The notes below the pieces were generated by a model. It was not told where the DNA came from. It was given only the letters and a program-made list of their open reading frames with translations, and ran no database searches. From positions 544,564 through 608,563 of the forward strand of contig CAWATY010000031.1 in the NCBI GenBank assembly GCA_963785115.1: 64,000 nt of DNA, in the 5' to 3' direction. The position numbers were made by a program, and so were the translations under genes. Below, piece after piece: positions 34,704 to 43,521 of this stretch (its first letter is position 1; every line of letters starts with the position of its first letter). The stretch comes from JACCWP01 sp963785115. GTDB taxonomy: Bacteria; Actinomycetota; Actinomycetes; Propionibacteriales; Nocardioidaceae.

Positions 34704-36416
34704 ATGACGGAACCGCACACGGCGGAACCGGAGGCAGGGCGGCAGGAGCCGAACAGGGGACGCCGGATGCTCCTTCGGGCCGGTGCGAGTGCGCGGGGAC
34801 ACTTCCGGTACGCGCTGCCGGGCGCATGGGTCGCGCTGGTGTTTGTCGTTCTTTCCCTGACGCCGTCGCTGCTGCCACGGCCCCCTTCCTTCCAGGGCGC
34901 GGTGAGTGGGATCAGTGCCGTCATCGGCTACGGGCTCGGGGTCTTCGGCGCGTGGCTGTGGCGAGAGTTCGCCGACCGTGGGCCGCGGACATCGTCGCGG
35001 CGTTCGTGGCAGGTCTTCTGGGTGGTTGCGGTTCTGACGGTGGTCGTGTCCTGGGTGCTGAGCGAGCGCTGGCAGCGAGAGCTGCGCGACCTGGTCGAGG
35101 TGCCTTCCCCGAGCGTTGCCAGTTATCTGCTGATCCCGATCGTCGCCGCGGTGATCTTCGTGGTGGTCGTGGCGATCAGCCGGGCCGTCCGCTGGGTCTA
35201 CCGCTCGATCGCTACCCAGCTGGAGCGGAAGGTGGGTGCACGCGCCGCACGAGCCTCTGCGCTCATCCTGCTGACCGGTTCAACCGCGCTGCTGTTCAGC
35301 GGTGTGGTCGTGGACGGTCTGGTCTCCATGGCCGACCGAAGCTTCGCCCTGCTGGACACCAGGACCACCGGCGGTGCGGTGCAACCGACGAGCACGCTGC
35401 GGTCCGGTGGCCCGGAATCGCTCGTGTCCTGGGACTCACTCGGTCGCCAGGGCCGCCGGTTCACCGGCACCGGCCCGACGGCCGAGGACATCGAGGCCCT
35501 CACCGGATCCCCGGCGAGGGAGCCCATCCGGGCGTACGTCGGTTACGCCTCGGCCGAGGACACCGAGACGCGGGCAGCTCTTGCTGTCGACGAGCTCGAG
35601 AGGGCCGGTGGCTTTGACCGGTCCTACCTGTTGGTCGTGACCACCACGGGCACCGGGATCGTGGAACCGAGCTCGGCCAGCGCCTTCGAGTACCTGACCG
35701 AGGGCGACTCGGCCATCGTTGCCACCCAGTACTCCCACCTGCCGTCGTGGCTGTCCTACCTGGTCGACCGAGACGTGGCCCGCGAGGCCGGTCGGGACCT
35801 GTTCGACGAGGTCTACGGCCGGTGGTCACAGCTGCCGGCCGACGATCGGCCGAAGCTCATGGTCTACGGGGAGAGTCTGGGGTCCTTCGGCGGCGAGAAC
35901 GCCTTCAGTGGCGAGCGCGACCTCGCGAACCGGACCAGCGGTGCCCTGTACGTAGGCCCGCCCAGCTTCAACCCGTTGTACAGCGACTTCGTCGAGGATC
36001 GCGATCCGGGAAGCCCGCAGGTCGAGCCGACGTACAACAACGGCCGCACCATCAGGTTCACCGGGCGGCCTCGCGAGCGGATCCCACCGGTGTCAAGTCC
36101 CTGGAACGGAACACATGTGCTCTACATGCAGCATGCCTCTGACCCGATCACCTGGTGGAGCCCTGACCTGATCCTGAGCGAGCCCGACTGGCTCGAGGAA
36201 CCCCCCGGTCGCGACGTCCTCGGCAGCATGACCTGGATTCCGTTCGTCACCTTCTGGCAGGTGTCCGCCGACCTGGCGTTGTCCTTCTCCACACCCCCGG
36301 GCCACGGCCACGTGTACACCGGTGAGCACGTTGACGGCTGGGCAGCCGTGCTGCAACCACCTGACTGGTCGGAGGACAAGGCCGCGCGACTACGCGAGAT
36401 CATCCTCGCGGAGTAG
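34704..36416 (+). CDS. Membrane-anchored alpha/beta-hydrolase, DUF2319 type
   Basis: 570 residues from ATG 34704 (GGAGGG upstream). Four N-terminal helices (VALVFVVLSLTPSLLPRPPS, AVIGYGLGVFGAWLW, FWVVAVLTVVVSWVL, YLLIPIVAAVIFVVVVAISR) are followed by a large extracytoplasmic alpha/beta-hydrolase domain with a nucleophile-like elbow YGESLGSFGGE and a late histidine in GHGHVYTGEH. The order matches the DUF2319 family found in mycobacteria and relatives. Substrate unknown; an envelope ester is plausible. Confidence 0.85.
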   Translation: MTEPHTAEPEAGRQEPNRGRRMLLRAGASARGHFRYALPGAWVALVFVVLSLTPSLLPRPPSFQGAVSGISAVIGYGLGVFGAWLWREFADRGPRTSSRRSWQVFWVVAVLTVVVSWVLSERWQRELRDLVEVPSPSVASYLLIPIVAAVIFVVVVAISRAVRWVYRSIATQLERKVGARAARASALILLTGSTALLFSGVVVDGLVSMADRSFALLDTRTTGGAVQPTSTLRSGGPESLVSWDSLGRQGRRFTGTGPTAEDIEALTGSPAREPIRAYVGYASAEDTETRAALAVDELERAGGFDRSYLLVVTTTGTGIVEPSSASAFEYLTEGDSAIVATQYSHLPSWLSYLVDRDVAREAGRDLFDEVYGRWSQLPADDRPKLMVYGESLGSFGGENAFSGERDLANRTSGALYVGPPSFNPLYSDFVEDRDPGSPQVEPTYNNGRTIRFTGRPRERIPPVSSPWNGTHVLYMQHASDPITWWSPDLILSEPDWLEEPPGRDVLGSMTWIPFVTFWQVSADLALSFSTPPGHGHVYTGEHVDGWAAVLQPPDWSEDKAARLREIILAE

Positions 36417-36421
36417 CGGCG

Positions 36422-36775
36422 TCAGGAGGGCCTGGCGTACGCGGCGATGCCGGTGTCGAGGATCACGCAGGCCTCGTCGCCGACCGTCCAAGCGTCATGG
36501 CCGGGATCGAGATTGACGACGTCGCCGGGGCCGACGGCGATCTCTTCGCCAGCGTCGGTGCGGATCATCATCTGGCCCGACAGGCAGAACCCGGTGTGGT
36601 GGGTCTGGCAGGAGTCGGTGCCGGCGATGGGCTTGACGTCATCGGACCAGCGCCAGCCGGGCTCGAACACGCCGCGGCCGAGCGTGAAGTCGCCGAGAGT
36701 GACCACGTCGACGTGGCCGTGGGCCTTGAACGGTCGCCGTTCGTGCGGGGTGTCGATGTTCTGCGTCTCGGACAT
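36422..36775 (-). CDS. Cupin-domain protein
   Basis: 117 residues, one beta-barrel cupin: motif 1 near CQTHHTGFCLSGQMMIRTDA and motif 2 GPGDVVNLDPGHDAWTVGDE, with two histidines for a metal. The ATG at 36775 follows GGAGGG. Substrate and role unknown. It converges on the DUF2319 gene, leaving five bases between them. Confidence 0.85.
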   Translation of the reverse strand: MSETQNIDTPHERRPFKAHGHVDVVTLGDFTLGRGVFEPGWRWSDDVKPIAGTDSCQTHHTGFCLSGQMMIRTDAGEEIAVGPGDVVNLDPGHDAWTVGDEACVILDTGIAAYARPS

Positions 36776-36947
36776 GAAGGCCCTCCTGTCGACCTTTGAT
36801 CGTCATTCAGCGTTCCGGCGGGTGATGTGGTGATCATCCGCCTCTTCGCCGGCGGTGAGAAGGGCCTGGTCAGGACCAGCAGGCGGTAAACCGCGGCCGG
36901 GTCGCCGACAAACTGGTCCACAACGCGCACGCGACCTTCCTCCTTCG

Positions 36948-38036
36948 TCAGAGCTCGCTCGCCGGCCTTATCCGGAACTGCACGACGTACGGTTGTCCGC
37001 AGCCGTACGGGTTCCTGGCCTCGTGAACGGTGTACTCGAAGCCGCCGGGAAGGGTGACCTGCACGGTCTCGGTGTATTGCGAGAGTGTCTGACCGTTGCC
37101 GCAGATGTTGACATTGAGGATCTCGTACGTGGCGACGTCGTCCGGCAGGAGTACGTGCGGGCGCCGCATCGCCGAAGCCGGCTCGACCGGGACATCGCCG
37201 TCGGGTGTGACGAGCGAGAGATGTATCCCGCCAGGCAGGCGACACGCCTGCTCGCCGGCATTGGAGACGATGATTTCCGTGCCCGAGTGGCTGGCCGCGA
37301 TTCCCTCCTCGCCGTGTTCGATGCTGAGGTCGGTGCCGGCGCACTCTGGGAGGTCTACGGGAGACAGCGGGTCCTGTGTCGTCGTCGTGTCCGTGGTGTG
37401 CACGCTCACGTCCGTGACCTCGGCCGCTGGGTTACAGCCGCTGGCCAGTTGGGCACCGTGCAGCGCGTACGTAGTGCCGTCGGCCGTCTCGACGCGGATC
37501 GTGTCGACACCGACCAGGTCTCGCCCGTGGGCGCACATGGTGGTGGTGTTGACCATCAGGGACATGGACGTCTCGGGCTGGAGCAAGACCTCCCGTCCCG
37601 TCGGCGCCTTCACCGGCTCAGGCCGTCCCTCGTCGGGCACGAGCGTCAGCGACGGCACCGCGACCGAGCAGGCCGAACTACCGACGTTGGCGATCTGCAC
37701 CGGTTGACGCAGACCACCGCCGCCCTCACCAACCCCGAGGGACAGGACGAGCGAGCTGTTCGGACACGTGCCGTCCACCAAGCCAGTGGTGGCGGTCCCC
37801 GACGGCCCGGCCGGGGGCGCGCTCCCCGTGCCCGAAGGGCCAGGCAACAGCGCGAGCGGCATCACCACACCTGCACCGGCAAGTCCCGCACCGCCCACCG
37901 CAGCGAGCCGACGCCGACGACGACGGCGGCCCACCAGCTCGACGATGCGCGCCACTGACGGCACCCGCTGTTCAACGTCGTCTCCAGGCGCCCAGTCGCC
38001 GGCGGCGATCCGTCGCACCAGCTCGTCGTCACGCAT
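36948..38036 (-). CDS. Membrane-anchored DUF4232-like protein downstream of a SigE-type sigma factor
   Basis: 362 residues from ATG 38036, overlapping the sigma stop by 8 bases. A cytoplasmic N-terminus of about 45 residues (MRDDELVRRIAAGDWAPGDD) leads to an Arg-rich stop (VGRRRRRRRLAAVGG) and one helix (AGLAGAGVVMPLALL); the rest is outside. Two repeats with cysteines (SSACSVAVPSLTLVPDEG, EQACRLPGGIHLSLVTPDGD) resemble DUF4232. The position and topology suggest an anti-sigma-like sensor for the gene upstream, but no ZAS motif is visible. Confidence 0.78.
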   Translation of the reverse strand: MRDDELVRRIAAGDWAPGDDVEQRVPSVARIVELVGRRRRRRRLAAVGGAGLAGAGVVMPLALLPGPSGTGSAPPAGPSGTATTGLVDGTCPNSSLVLSLGVGEGGGGLRQPVQIANVGSSACSVAVPSLTLVPDEGRPEPVKAPTGREVLLQPETSMSLMVNTTTMCAHGRDLVGVDTIRVETADGTTYALHGAQLASGCNPAAEVTDVSVHTTDTTTTQDPLSPVDLPECAGTDLSIEHGEEGIAASHSGTEIIVSNAGEQACRLPGGIHLSLVTPDGDVPVEPASAMRRPHVLLPDDVATYEILNVNICGNGQTLSQYTETVQVTLPGGFEYTVHEARNPYGCGQPYVVQFRIRPASEL

Positions 38037-38553
38037 CGCCGTCCTCCTCATCGAGCAGCACCCGCAGCCGAGCCAGTCCTCGCGCGGTCTGGCTCTTGAC
38101 CGTTCCGGTCGTGCAGCCCAGGACGCGTGCCGTCTCGTCGACCGACAGGTCGTACGTGAAGCGCAGCACCAAGACCGCCCGCTGTCGCGCGCCCAGCCCA
38201 CGCATGGCCGCCCCGAGCCGGTCCGACTCGTGCGTCACCTCATACGGATCCGGCTGCTGCGCCTCGACCCGGCGACCGGTCAGCAACCGCCACTCATGGA
38301 CGCGACGACGCTCCTGCCGCCACACCAGCCGGGTGAGCACCGTCGTCGCGTACGCCGCCGGGTCTTGGTCGATGCGCCGCCACGCCAACCCGACCCGCAC
38401 CAGGGTCTCCTGCACCAGGTCAGGCGCCGTGTCCGGCGTAGCGGTGAGCCGGCGGGCCAGCCGCAGCAGCCGACCGAGGTCGGCCTCCGCATATGCCTCG
38501 AACCCCGTACCGAACGCGCTCGACCGATCGACGGGAAGCCGGTCGGTGTCCAC
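38029..38553 (-). CDS. SigE-family ECF sigma factor
   Basis: 174 residues: region 2 (EADLGRLLRLARRLTATPDT, APDLVQETLVRVGLAWRRID) and region 4 (GARQRAVLVLRFTYDLSVDE, TARVLGCTTGTVKSQTARGL). The AYATTVLTRLVWRQERRR block is the SigE-family (Streptomyces-type, TIGR02983-like) signature. It is translationally coupled to the DUF4232-like gene. Confidence 0.93.
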   Translation of the reverse strand: MDTDRLPVDRSSAFGTGFEAYAEADLGRLLRLARRLTATPDTAPDLVQETLVRVGLAWRRIDQDPAAYATTVLTRLVWRQERRRVHEWRLLTGRRVEAQQPDPYEVTHESDRLGAAMRGLGARQRAVLVLRFTYDLSVDETARVLGCTTGTVKSQTARGLARLRVLLDEEDGDA

Positions 38554-38723
38554 AACCAGTCAGAGTCACAGCCGGCCCACCTGGTTGCACGCGGCCGCGC
38601 TGCAGGCGCGCGACCCGTAATGCGTGACGTTCGACCGTCTTTGACCCGATCGGCCGATGTGCCCTCGTCACGGGGGTATTAGGTTGCCGACACGGTTTGT
38701 GCCCTTTGGCGAAGAGGTGACTG

Positions 38724-38897
38724 ATGGATACCCCGCTGCCGGTCCAGCTGGGCGCGGATCGTTGCGACGTCGAGCACCCGAATCGCCCCGACCTGCTGTG
38801 TCAGCTGCCGACAGGACATGGCGATCAGCACTGGCATCTCGCGGGGGACGAAGAGTTCTGGTGGGCACCTGAGGAACTCACGCTCACGACGTGGTGA
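38724..38897 (+). CDS. 57-residue Cys/His protein, possibly zinc-binding
   Basis: ATG 38724 after GAAGAGGTG; TGA at 38895. Sequence: MDTPLPVQLGADRCDVEHPN, then RPDLLCQLPTGHGDQHWHLA and GDEEFWWAPEELTLTTW. The spacing C14...C26...GH32...H36-x-H38 is a plausible single zinc site. I have seen a similar Cys-x(n)-Cys-x(n)-GHxxxH pattern in short actinobacterial and phage proteins of unknown function. It stands alone; the 170 bases upstream (38554-38723) hold no gene I can see. Confidence 0.6.
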   Translation: MDTPLPVQLGADRCDVEHPNRPDLLCQLPTGHGDQHWHLAGDEEFWWAPEELTLTTW

Positions 38898-39041
38898 CGC
38901 GACCGTCGTTTACGGTCTGCTGAGCAGACATTCACCAAACCGGCCAAATGTGGACGTTGCGCGCGTGGCCGTAGCCCGGTGGGCTGCACCGCGTTGACGC
39001 ATTCGAATGCCGTTCGGTGGTCCCTCGCAGGGAGGCACAGG

Positions 39042-39158
39042 ATGTTGGTCGTGTACGTGACGTTGTCGCTCTGGATCGGTTCCGGGATCGTGACCGTTCT
39101 CGCTGGTCGCTACCTGGTCACTCACCAGCGGGGGAGACACCGCGACCTGCACGCGTAG
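39042..39158 (+). CDS. 38-residue single-helix membrane peptide
   Basis: ATG 39042, TAG 39156. MLVVYVTLSLWIGSGIVTVL then AGRYLVTHQRGRHRDLHA: one hydrophobic helix and a basic, His-containing tail. AGGGAGG lies six bases before the start. No family is recognised. The 126 bases after it, up to the VOC gene, show no gene. Confidence 0.45.
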   Translation: MLVVYVTLSLWIGSGIVTVLAGRYLVTHQRGRHRDLHA

Positions 39159-39284
39159 GGCTGCGTCCCCTCTGACGTAATCGCGTTGCGGGGCCGCTCC
39201 CTGCCCGCCTAGCGTGGCTTCCTCCTTGGGCAGGGCGCACGCGCCTGTCTGCGACTGTGTGCCAGCGATCAGGGACGGACCGGA

Positions 39285-40007
39285 ATGACTTCTCACCTCG
39301 TCGCGCTCGCCTTCGATGCGAACGACCCGCACCGGCTCGCGAACTTCTGGGCCGGCATCCTGGGCAGGGAGCTGGTCGACGATCCCCCTGACGGCTTCGC
39401 GCTGCTGCCGAGCGATGACACCGAGTTCCGGATCGAGTTCTTCCCGACCGACGCGCCGAAGACCGGCCCCAACCAGATGCACTTCGACCTGACCAGCACG
39501 TCCCTGGAGGACCAACAGGCGACGGTGGCGCGGGCCCTCGAGCTCGGCGGCCGACACCTTGACATCGGCCAGGGCCCTGACGTGGAGCACGTCGTGCTCG
39601 GTGACCCCGAGGGCAACGAGTTCGACGTGATCCCGCCAGGCAACAACTTCCTGGCTGACACCGGATTCATCGGGGCGCTGGCGAGCGACGGCACCCAGCA
39701 GGTCGGGTACTTCTGGAGCGAGGCACTGGGCTGGCCGTTGGTCTGGGACCAGGACGAGGAGACCGCGATCCAGTCGCCGCGCGGCGGGACGAAGATCTCG
39801 TGGGGTGGTCCGCCGGTGGCGCCCAAGACTGGGAAGAACCGGCTGCACTTCGACCTCGCTCCGCCTGCCGACGGTGATCAGGAGGCGGAGGTCGAGCGGC
39901 TCGTGTCCCTCGGCGCGACGCGTATCGACATCGGCCAGGGCGACGTCAGCTGGGTCGTGATGGCCGATCCCGATGGCAACGAGTTCTGTGTGCTGACCCC
40001 TCGATGA
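39285..40007 (+). CDS. Two-domain VOC (glyoxalase-fold) protein
   Basis: 240 residues made of two VOC modules of about 115 each. Both end with the same pattern, VLGDPEGNEFDVIPPG and VMADPDGNEFCVLTP, and both contain NxxHFDL (NQMHFDLTS, NRLHFDLAP), which supplies a metal histidine. The family includes dioxygenases, isomerases and antibiotic-binding proteins; the substrate is unknown. The last codon overlaps the next gene as ATGA. Confidence 0.88.
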   Translation: MTSHLVALAFDANDPHRLANFWAGILGRELVDDPPDGFALLPSDDTEFRIEFFPTDAPKTGPNQMHFDLTSTSLEDQQATVARALELGGRHLDIGQGPDVEHVVLGDPEGNEFDVIPPGNNFLADTGFIGALASDGTQQVGYFWSEALGWPLVWDQDEETAIQSPRGGTKISWGGPPVAPKTGKNRLHFDLAPPADGDQEAEVERLVSLGATRIDIGQGDVSWVVMADPDGNEFCVLTPR

Positions 40008-40783
40008 CCAGCGACGCCTCGCCCACCCAGCACCAAGGCCGAGCAGTTCTCGTCACCGGAGGTTCACGCGGCATCGGCGCCGCCATCGCCCGCGCGTTCG
40101 CCGCGCAGGGCGACCGGGTCGCGGTGCACTACGGCGGGTCAGCCGAGAGGGCGGAAGCGGTGCGCGACTCCCTGGCCGGAGAGGGTCACGTCACCGTGCA
40201 GGCCGACATGACCCGACCCGACGACGTCCGCACCGTCGTCGACTCGGCCGCCGACCGGCTGGGCCGGCTCGACGTGCTGGTCAACAACGCAGGAGTGTTC
40301 GTCGCCCACCCGCCGCTGTCGACGTCGTACGACGACTGGCAGGCCGCGTGGTCGCAGACCCTCTCCACCAACCTCACCGGCGCTGCCAACGCCACCTTCT
40401 GTGCCATCCCGCACCTGCGGGCCGCAGGAGGCGGCGCGGTGGTCAACGTTTCGAGCAGGGGGGCCTTCCGCGGAGAGCCGAACTGCCCGGCCTACGCCGC
40501 GTCCAAGGCCGGGATGAACGCGTTCGGGCAGTCGTTGGCGCTCGTCCTGGCGCCGCACAACATCTCCGTCGGCACGGTGGCGCCCGGCTTCGTGCAGACC
40601 GAGATGGCCCGCGAGGTGCTCGAAGGCGCCAGCGGCGACGCGGTGCGCGCGCAGTCACCGTTCGGCCGGGTGGCACGCCCCGAGGAGGTCGCCGCCGCGG
40701 TGGTGTGGCTCGCCTCGCCAGAGGCCCGCTTCTCGTCGGCCACGATCATCGACGTCAACGGGGCGTCCTACCTCCGGAGCTGA
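40004..40783 (+). CDS. Short-chain dehydrogenase/reductase (SDR)
   Basis: 259 residues. Cofactor motif VTGGSRGIGAAIARAFA, NNAGVF, and catalytic YAASKAGM (Tyr and Lys) are intact; serine of NVSSRG completes the triad. VDINGASYLRS-like end (IDVNGASYLRS) is normal. Likely NAD(P)H-dependent 3-oxoacyl or ketone reductase. Coupled to the VOC gene. Confidence 0.93.
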   Translation: MTSDASPTQHQGRAVLVTGGSRGIGAAIARAFAAQGDRVAVHYGGSAERAEAVRDSLAGEGHVTVQADMTRPDDVRTVVDSAADRLGRLDVLVNNAGVFVAHPPLSTSYDDWQAAWSQTLSTNLTGAANATFCAIPHLRAAGGGAVVNVSSRGAFRGEPNCPAYAASKAGMNAFGQSLALVLAPHNISVGTVAPGFVQTEMAREVLEGASGDAVRAQSPFGRVARPEEVAAAVVWLASPEARFSSATIIDVNGASYLRS

Positions 40784-40823
40784 CCGACACTCCGCCCTCG
40801 ACCTGGTGGCTAGGGTCAGAAGC

Positions 40824-41795
40824 GTGCGCATCGCGGTGGTCGGCGGCAGTGGTCACGTGGGCACCTTCCTGGTCCCCCGATTGGTTCGCGCCGGGCATGA
40901 GGTGGTCAACCTGACTCGCGGCGCCCAGGCTCCCTATCTCCAGGACGAGGCGTGGTCCGAGGTCGAGCAGGTCCGGGTGGACCGGGAGGCCGAGGACGCG
41001 GCCGGGACGTTCGGGCAGCGGGTGGCTGCGCTCGAGGCCGACGTGGTCGTGGACATGATCTGCTTCACGCCTGACTCGGCACGGGCGCTGCTGGCGGCAC
41101 TGCGCGGACACACCGGGCACCTGGTCCACTGCGGCAGCATCTGGCGGTACGGGATGAGCGTGAGGCAGCCGATGCGGGAGAACGACACCTCGCCACCGTT
41201 CGGCGACTACGGCACCCAGAAGGCGGACATCGCCGAGCTCCTGGCCGCCGAGACCCGGTCCGGCGGCCTGGTCACCACTGTGCTTCAGCCGGGTCACATC
41301 AGCGGCCCCGGCTGGCCGCCGATCGGGCCGCTGGGAAACCTCGACCCGGGCGTCTGGTACACCCTTTCCGCGGGCCAGCAGATCGCCGTCCCGGGCCTCG
41401 GCGCCGAGCTCATGCACCATGTCCACGCCGATGACGTCGCGCAGGCGTTCCAGCTCGCGATCGAGCAGCGTGCGGCGGCAGCCGGCGAGTCGTTCAACGT
41501 GGTGGCACCGTCGGCGCTGACCGTACGCGGCTTCCTGGCGATCGCAGCGGCGTGGTTCGGGCAGACCGTCCGTTGCCACTCGCTGACCTGGGACGAGTTC
41601 AGGTCCGGTACGACCAGCGAGTTCGCCGACACCAGCTGGGAACACCTCTCGCGAAGCCAGTACGCCTCGATCGAGAAGGCGCGCATGCTGTTGGGCTACG
41701 CCCCGGTCTTCGAACCGGAGGCCGCAGTGCTGGACGCCGTGCGTTGGCTCATCGACCACGACCAGCTCGAGGTCGCCGCTCCCCTGGTTGTCTAG
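40824..41795 (+). CDS. NAD-dependent epimerase/dehydratase-like protein
   Basis: About 323 residues from the GTG at 40824 (VRIAVVGGSGHVGTFLVPRL); a GTG at 40806 in frame is the alternative. Rossmann motif GGSGHVGTF, DYGTQKADI in place of the usual YxxxK, and a late HVHADDVAQAFQLA. Extended-SDR fold; substrate unknown. Converges with the TetR gene, overlapping 4 bases. Confidence 0.88.
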   Translation: MRIAVVGGSGHVGTFLVPRLVRAGHEVVNLTRGAQAPYLQDEAWSEVEQVRVDREAEDAAGTFGQRVAALEADVVVDMICFTPDSARALLAALRGHTGHLVHCGSIWRYGMSVRQPMRENDTSPPFGDYGTQKADIAELLAAETRSGGLVTTVLQPGHISGPGWPPIGPLGNLDPGVWYTLSAGQQIAVPGLGAELMHHVHADDVAQAFQLAIEQRAAAAGESFNVVAPSALTVRGFLAIAAAWFGQTVRCHSLTWDEFRSGTTSEFADTSWEHLSRSQYASIEKARMLLGYAPVFEPEAAVLDAVRWLIDHDQLEVAAPLVV

Positions 41796-42463
41796 CGGGG
41801 AGCGAGCAGCTGCTCGCGGCAGGCCTCAGCGAACCAGGCTTCCCACTCTGCCGGTGACCAGCCCCGACGATCCACGAGCAGCAGCCAGACGTCGGGGTGG
41901 TTGAGCATCCAGAGCAGGTCAGTGGCGCGCTTGACGTCGAGGCCGGGTCGCAGGGCTCCCTTGCTCGCCAGGTTGTCGATGATCGCTCGTTGGTTGGCCC
42001 AGAAGTCGGTCTGGATCAGCTCCCACAGCGCCGCCAGGTCATCGTCGACGGAGGCGGCGTCTCGGATCACTTTCAGCACGGGTCCGATGCGTGTCTTGAC
42101 CACCCGGGAGTTCTCGGCCGTCATCGCCAGCTGCCGCTGTGGATCGGGCTCGGACATGACCGCGGTGTACCAGGGACGCTCGGCGACGGGCGCATCGTCG
42201 AGGTCGCCCTTGAGCGACAGGTCCCACACCGCCCTGAGCAGACCGGACTTGCTCACGTACGCGTTGTAGACGGTCTTCAGCGAGACATTCGCGCGCGTCG
42301 CAACCGCATCCATCGTGGTCGCCGGGTAACCCTGCTCGACGAAGAGATCCCGGGCCGCCACCGCCAGCTCCAGGCGCCGCTCGGCCGCCCGACGCACGCG
42401 CAGCGTGGAGTCGTAGCTCCGCGAGGTCTTGACTTCGTCGGCCACAGGCCGAACACTAACCAC
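41792..42463 (-). CDS. TetR-family transcriptional regulator
   Basis: 223 residues. HTH: RRLELAVAARDLFVEQGYPA then TTMDAVATRANVSLKTVYNA. The C-terminal half (NSRVVKTRIGPVLKVIRDAA, LLWMLNHPDVWLLLVDRRGW) is a ligand domain. Start taken as GTG 42463, which is just 5 bases from the operator; GTG 42445 is possible and would give a short leader. Divergent from the methyltransferase gene it probably controls. Confidence 0.9.
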   Translation of the reverse strand: MVSVRPVADEVKTSRSYDSTLRVRRAAERRLELAVAARDLFVEQGYPATTMDAVATRANVSLKTVYNAYVSKSGLLRAVWDLSLKGDLDDAPVAERPWYTAVMSEPDPQRQLAMTAENSRVVKTRIGPVLKVIRDAASVDDDLAALWELIQTDFWANQRAIIDNLASKGALRPGLDVKRATDLLWMLNHPDVWLLLVDRRGWSPAEWEAWFAEACREQLLAPR

Positions 42464-42468
42464 TATTC

Positions 42469-42487
42469 GTTACACATAGTGTGTAAC
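42469..42487. promoter_or_regulatory. TetR operator between TetR and methyltransferase genes
   Basis: GTTACACATAGTGTGTAAC is a perfect palindrome: 8-bp arms around TAG. It sits in the 44-bp divergent spacer and differs entirely from the operator set near 30 kb, so the two TetR systems are separate. Confidence 0.85.
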
Positions 42488-42507
42488 TAATCTAGGAGGC
42501 CGTCGCT

Positions 42508-43401
42508 ATGTCCACCGACACCGTCCATCCCACCGCCCGACAGATCCGCCACCGCGTGCACCAGATGTGGGGGTCGGTCGCCGAGTCCTGGGGCCACCAC
42601 GCCGATCACGTGGAGCAGCGCGCCGAAGCAGTGACCCGCCTGATGATCGAAGCTGTCGGGCCTGCTCCCGGCGACGAGGTGCTCGAGCTCGCCTGCGGTG
42701 CGGGTGGCCTGGGGTTGGCGATCGCCGACCGGGTCACGCCCCGAGGAAGCGTGATCCTCTCCGACGCTGCGCCCGAGATGGTGGCGATCGCAGCCGCTCG
42801 CGCTGCGCGTCGGGGCAGAGCCGGCGCAGCGAGCGTCGACGTTCGAGCGCAGGTCGTCGACCTGGAGCAGATCGATCTGCCAGACGCCTCTTTCGACATC
42901 GTGGTCTGCCGCGAGGGACTGATGTTCGCTCTCGACCCAGCCCGGGCCGCCAGCGAGATCGCCCGCGTCCTACGGCCCGGTGGGCGAGTGGCAGTCGCCG
43001 TGTGGGGATCTCGCGACCGCAATCCCTGGCTCGGCGTGCTCGCAGACGCGGTGCAAGAGCAGATCGGCTCCCCTGTTCCTCCTCCCGGTGTGCCAGGGCC
43101 GTTCTCTCTGGGTGCCGACGGCGCGCTCGCGAGCACGCTGGCCGGAGCAGGTCTTGATCAGGTGGTCGTGAAGGAGGTGAGCGTGCCTACGCACGACGCG
43201 TCGTTCGAGGAGTACTGGCAGCTGCGCACCGATCTGGCAGGGCCACTGAAGAGGATCCTCGGAGGCTTGCCCCCGCACGATCGAGCCGCCATCAAACAGG
43301 CCGTCGGCGCGAGACTGTCGCGGTACCAGACCTCAGACGGCCTTGAGATCCCTGGCCTTGCCTACCTCGGCTTCGCCCGCCGCGCGCCGCATGCCGAGTA
43401 G
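42508..43401 (+). CDS. Class I SAM-dependent methyltransferase
   Basis: 297 residues. SAM motif I VLELACGAGGLGLAIADR, motif II-like DLEQIDLPDASFDIVVCREG and VLRPGGRVAVAVWG, as in the UbiE/methyltransf_11 family. ATG follows AGGAGG. Controlled by the divergent TetR protein; the inducer may be its substrate, as in resistance or detoxification pairs. Confidence 0.9.
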   Translation: MSTDTVHPTARQIRHRVHQMWGSVAESWGHHADHVEQRAEAVTRLMIEAVGPAPGDEVLELACGAGGLGLAIADRVTPRGSVILSDAAPEMVAIAAARAARRGRAGAASVDVRAQVVDLEQIDLPDASFDIVVCREGLMFALDPARAASEIARVLRPGGRVAVAVWGSRDRNPWLGVLADAVQEQIGSPVPPPGVPGPFSLGADGALASTLAGAGLDQVVVKEVSVPTHDASFEEYWQLRTDLAGPLKRILGGLPPHDRAAIKQAVGARLSRYQTSDGLEIPGLAYLGFARRAPHAE

Positions 43402-43521
43402 GTAGGCCCCCCGCCCGCTGACGGGTGACGCGCTCAGAAACTTGCCACGCGCTGTCAACTGTTCAGGACAGTTCAGGCCACTGTGTGGGTAACGGGCGCG
43501 GATGGCTGGGGAAGGCTGAGC

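Noticed and set aside
36568..37344. A long minus-strand frame across the cupin and DUF4232-like gene ends
   Set aside because: Most of it is a shadow. Only the first part, from 36930, has a ribosome site, and that is reported as a finding.
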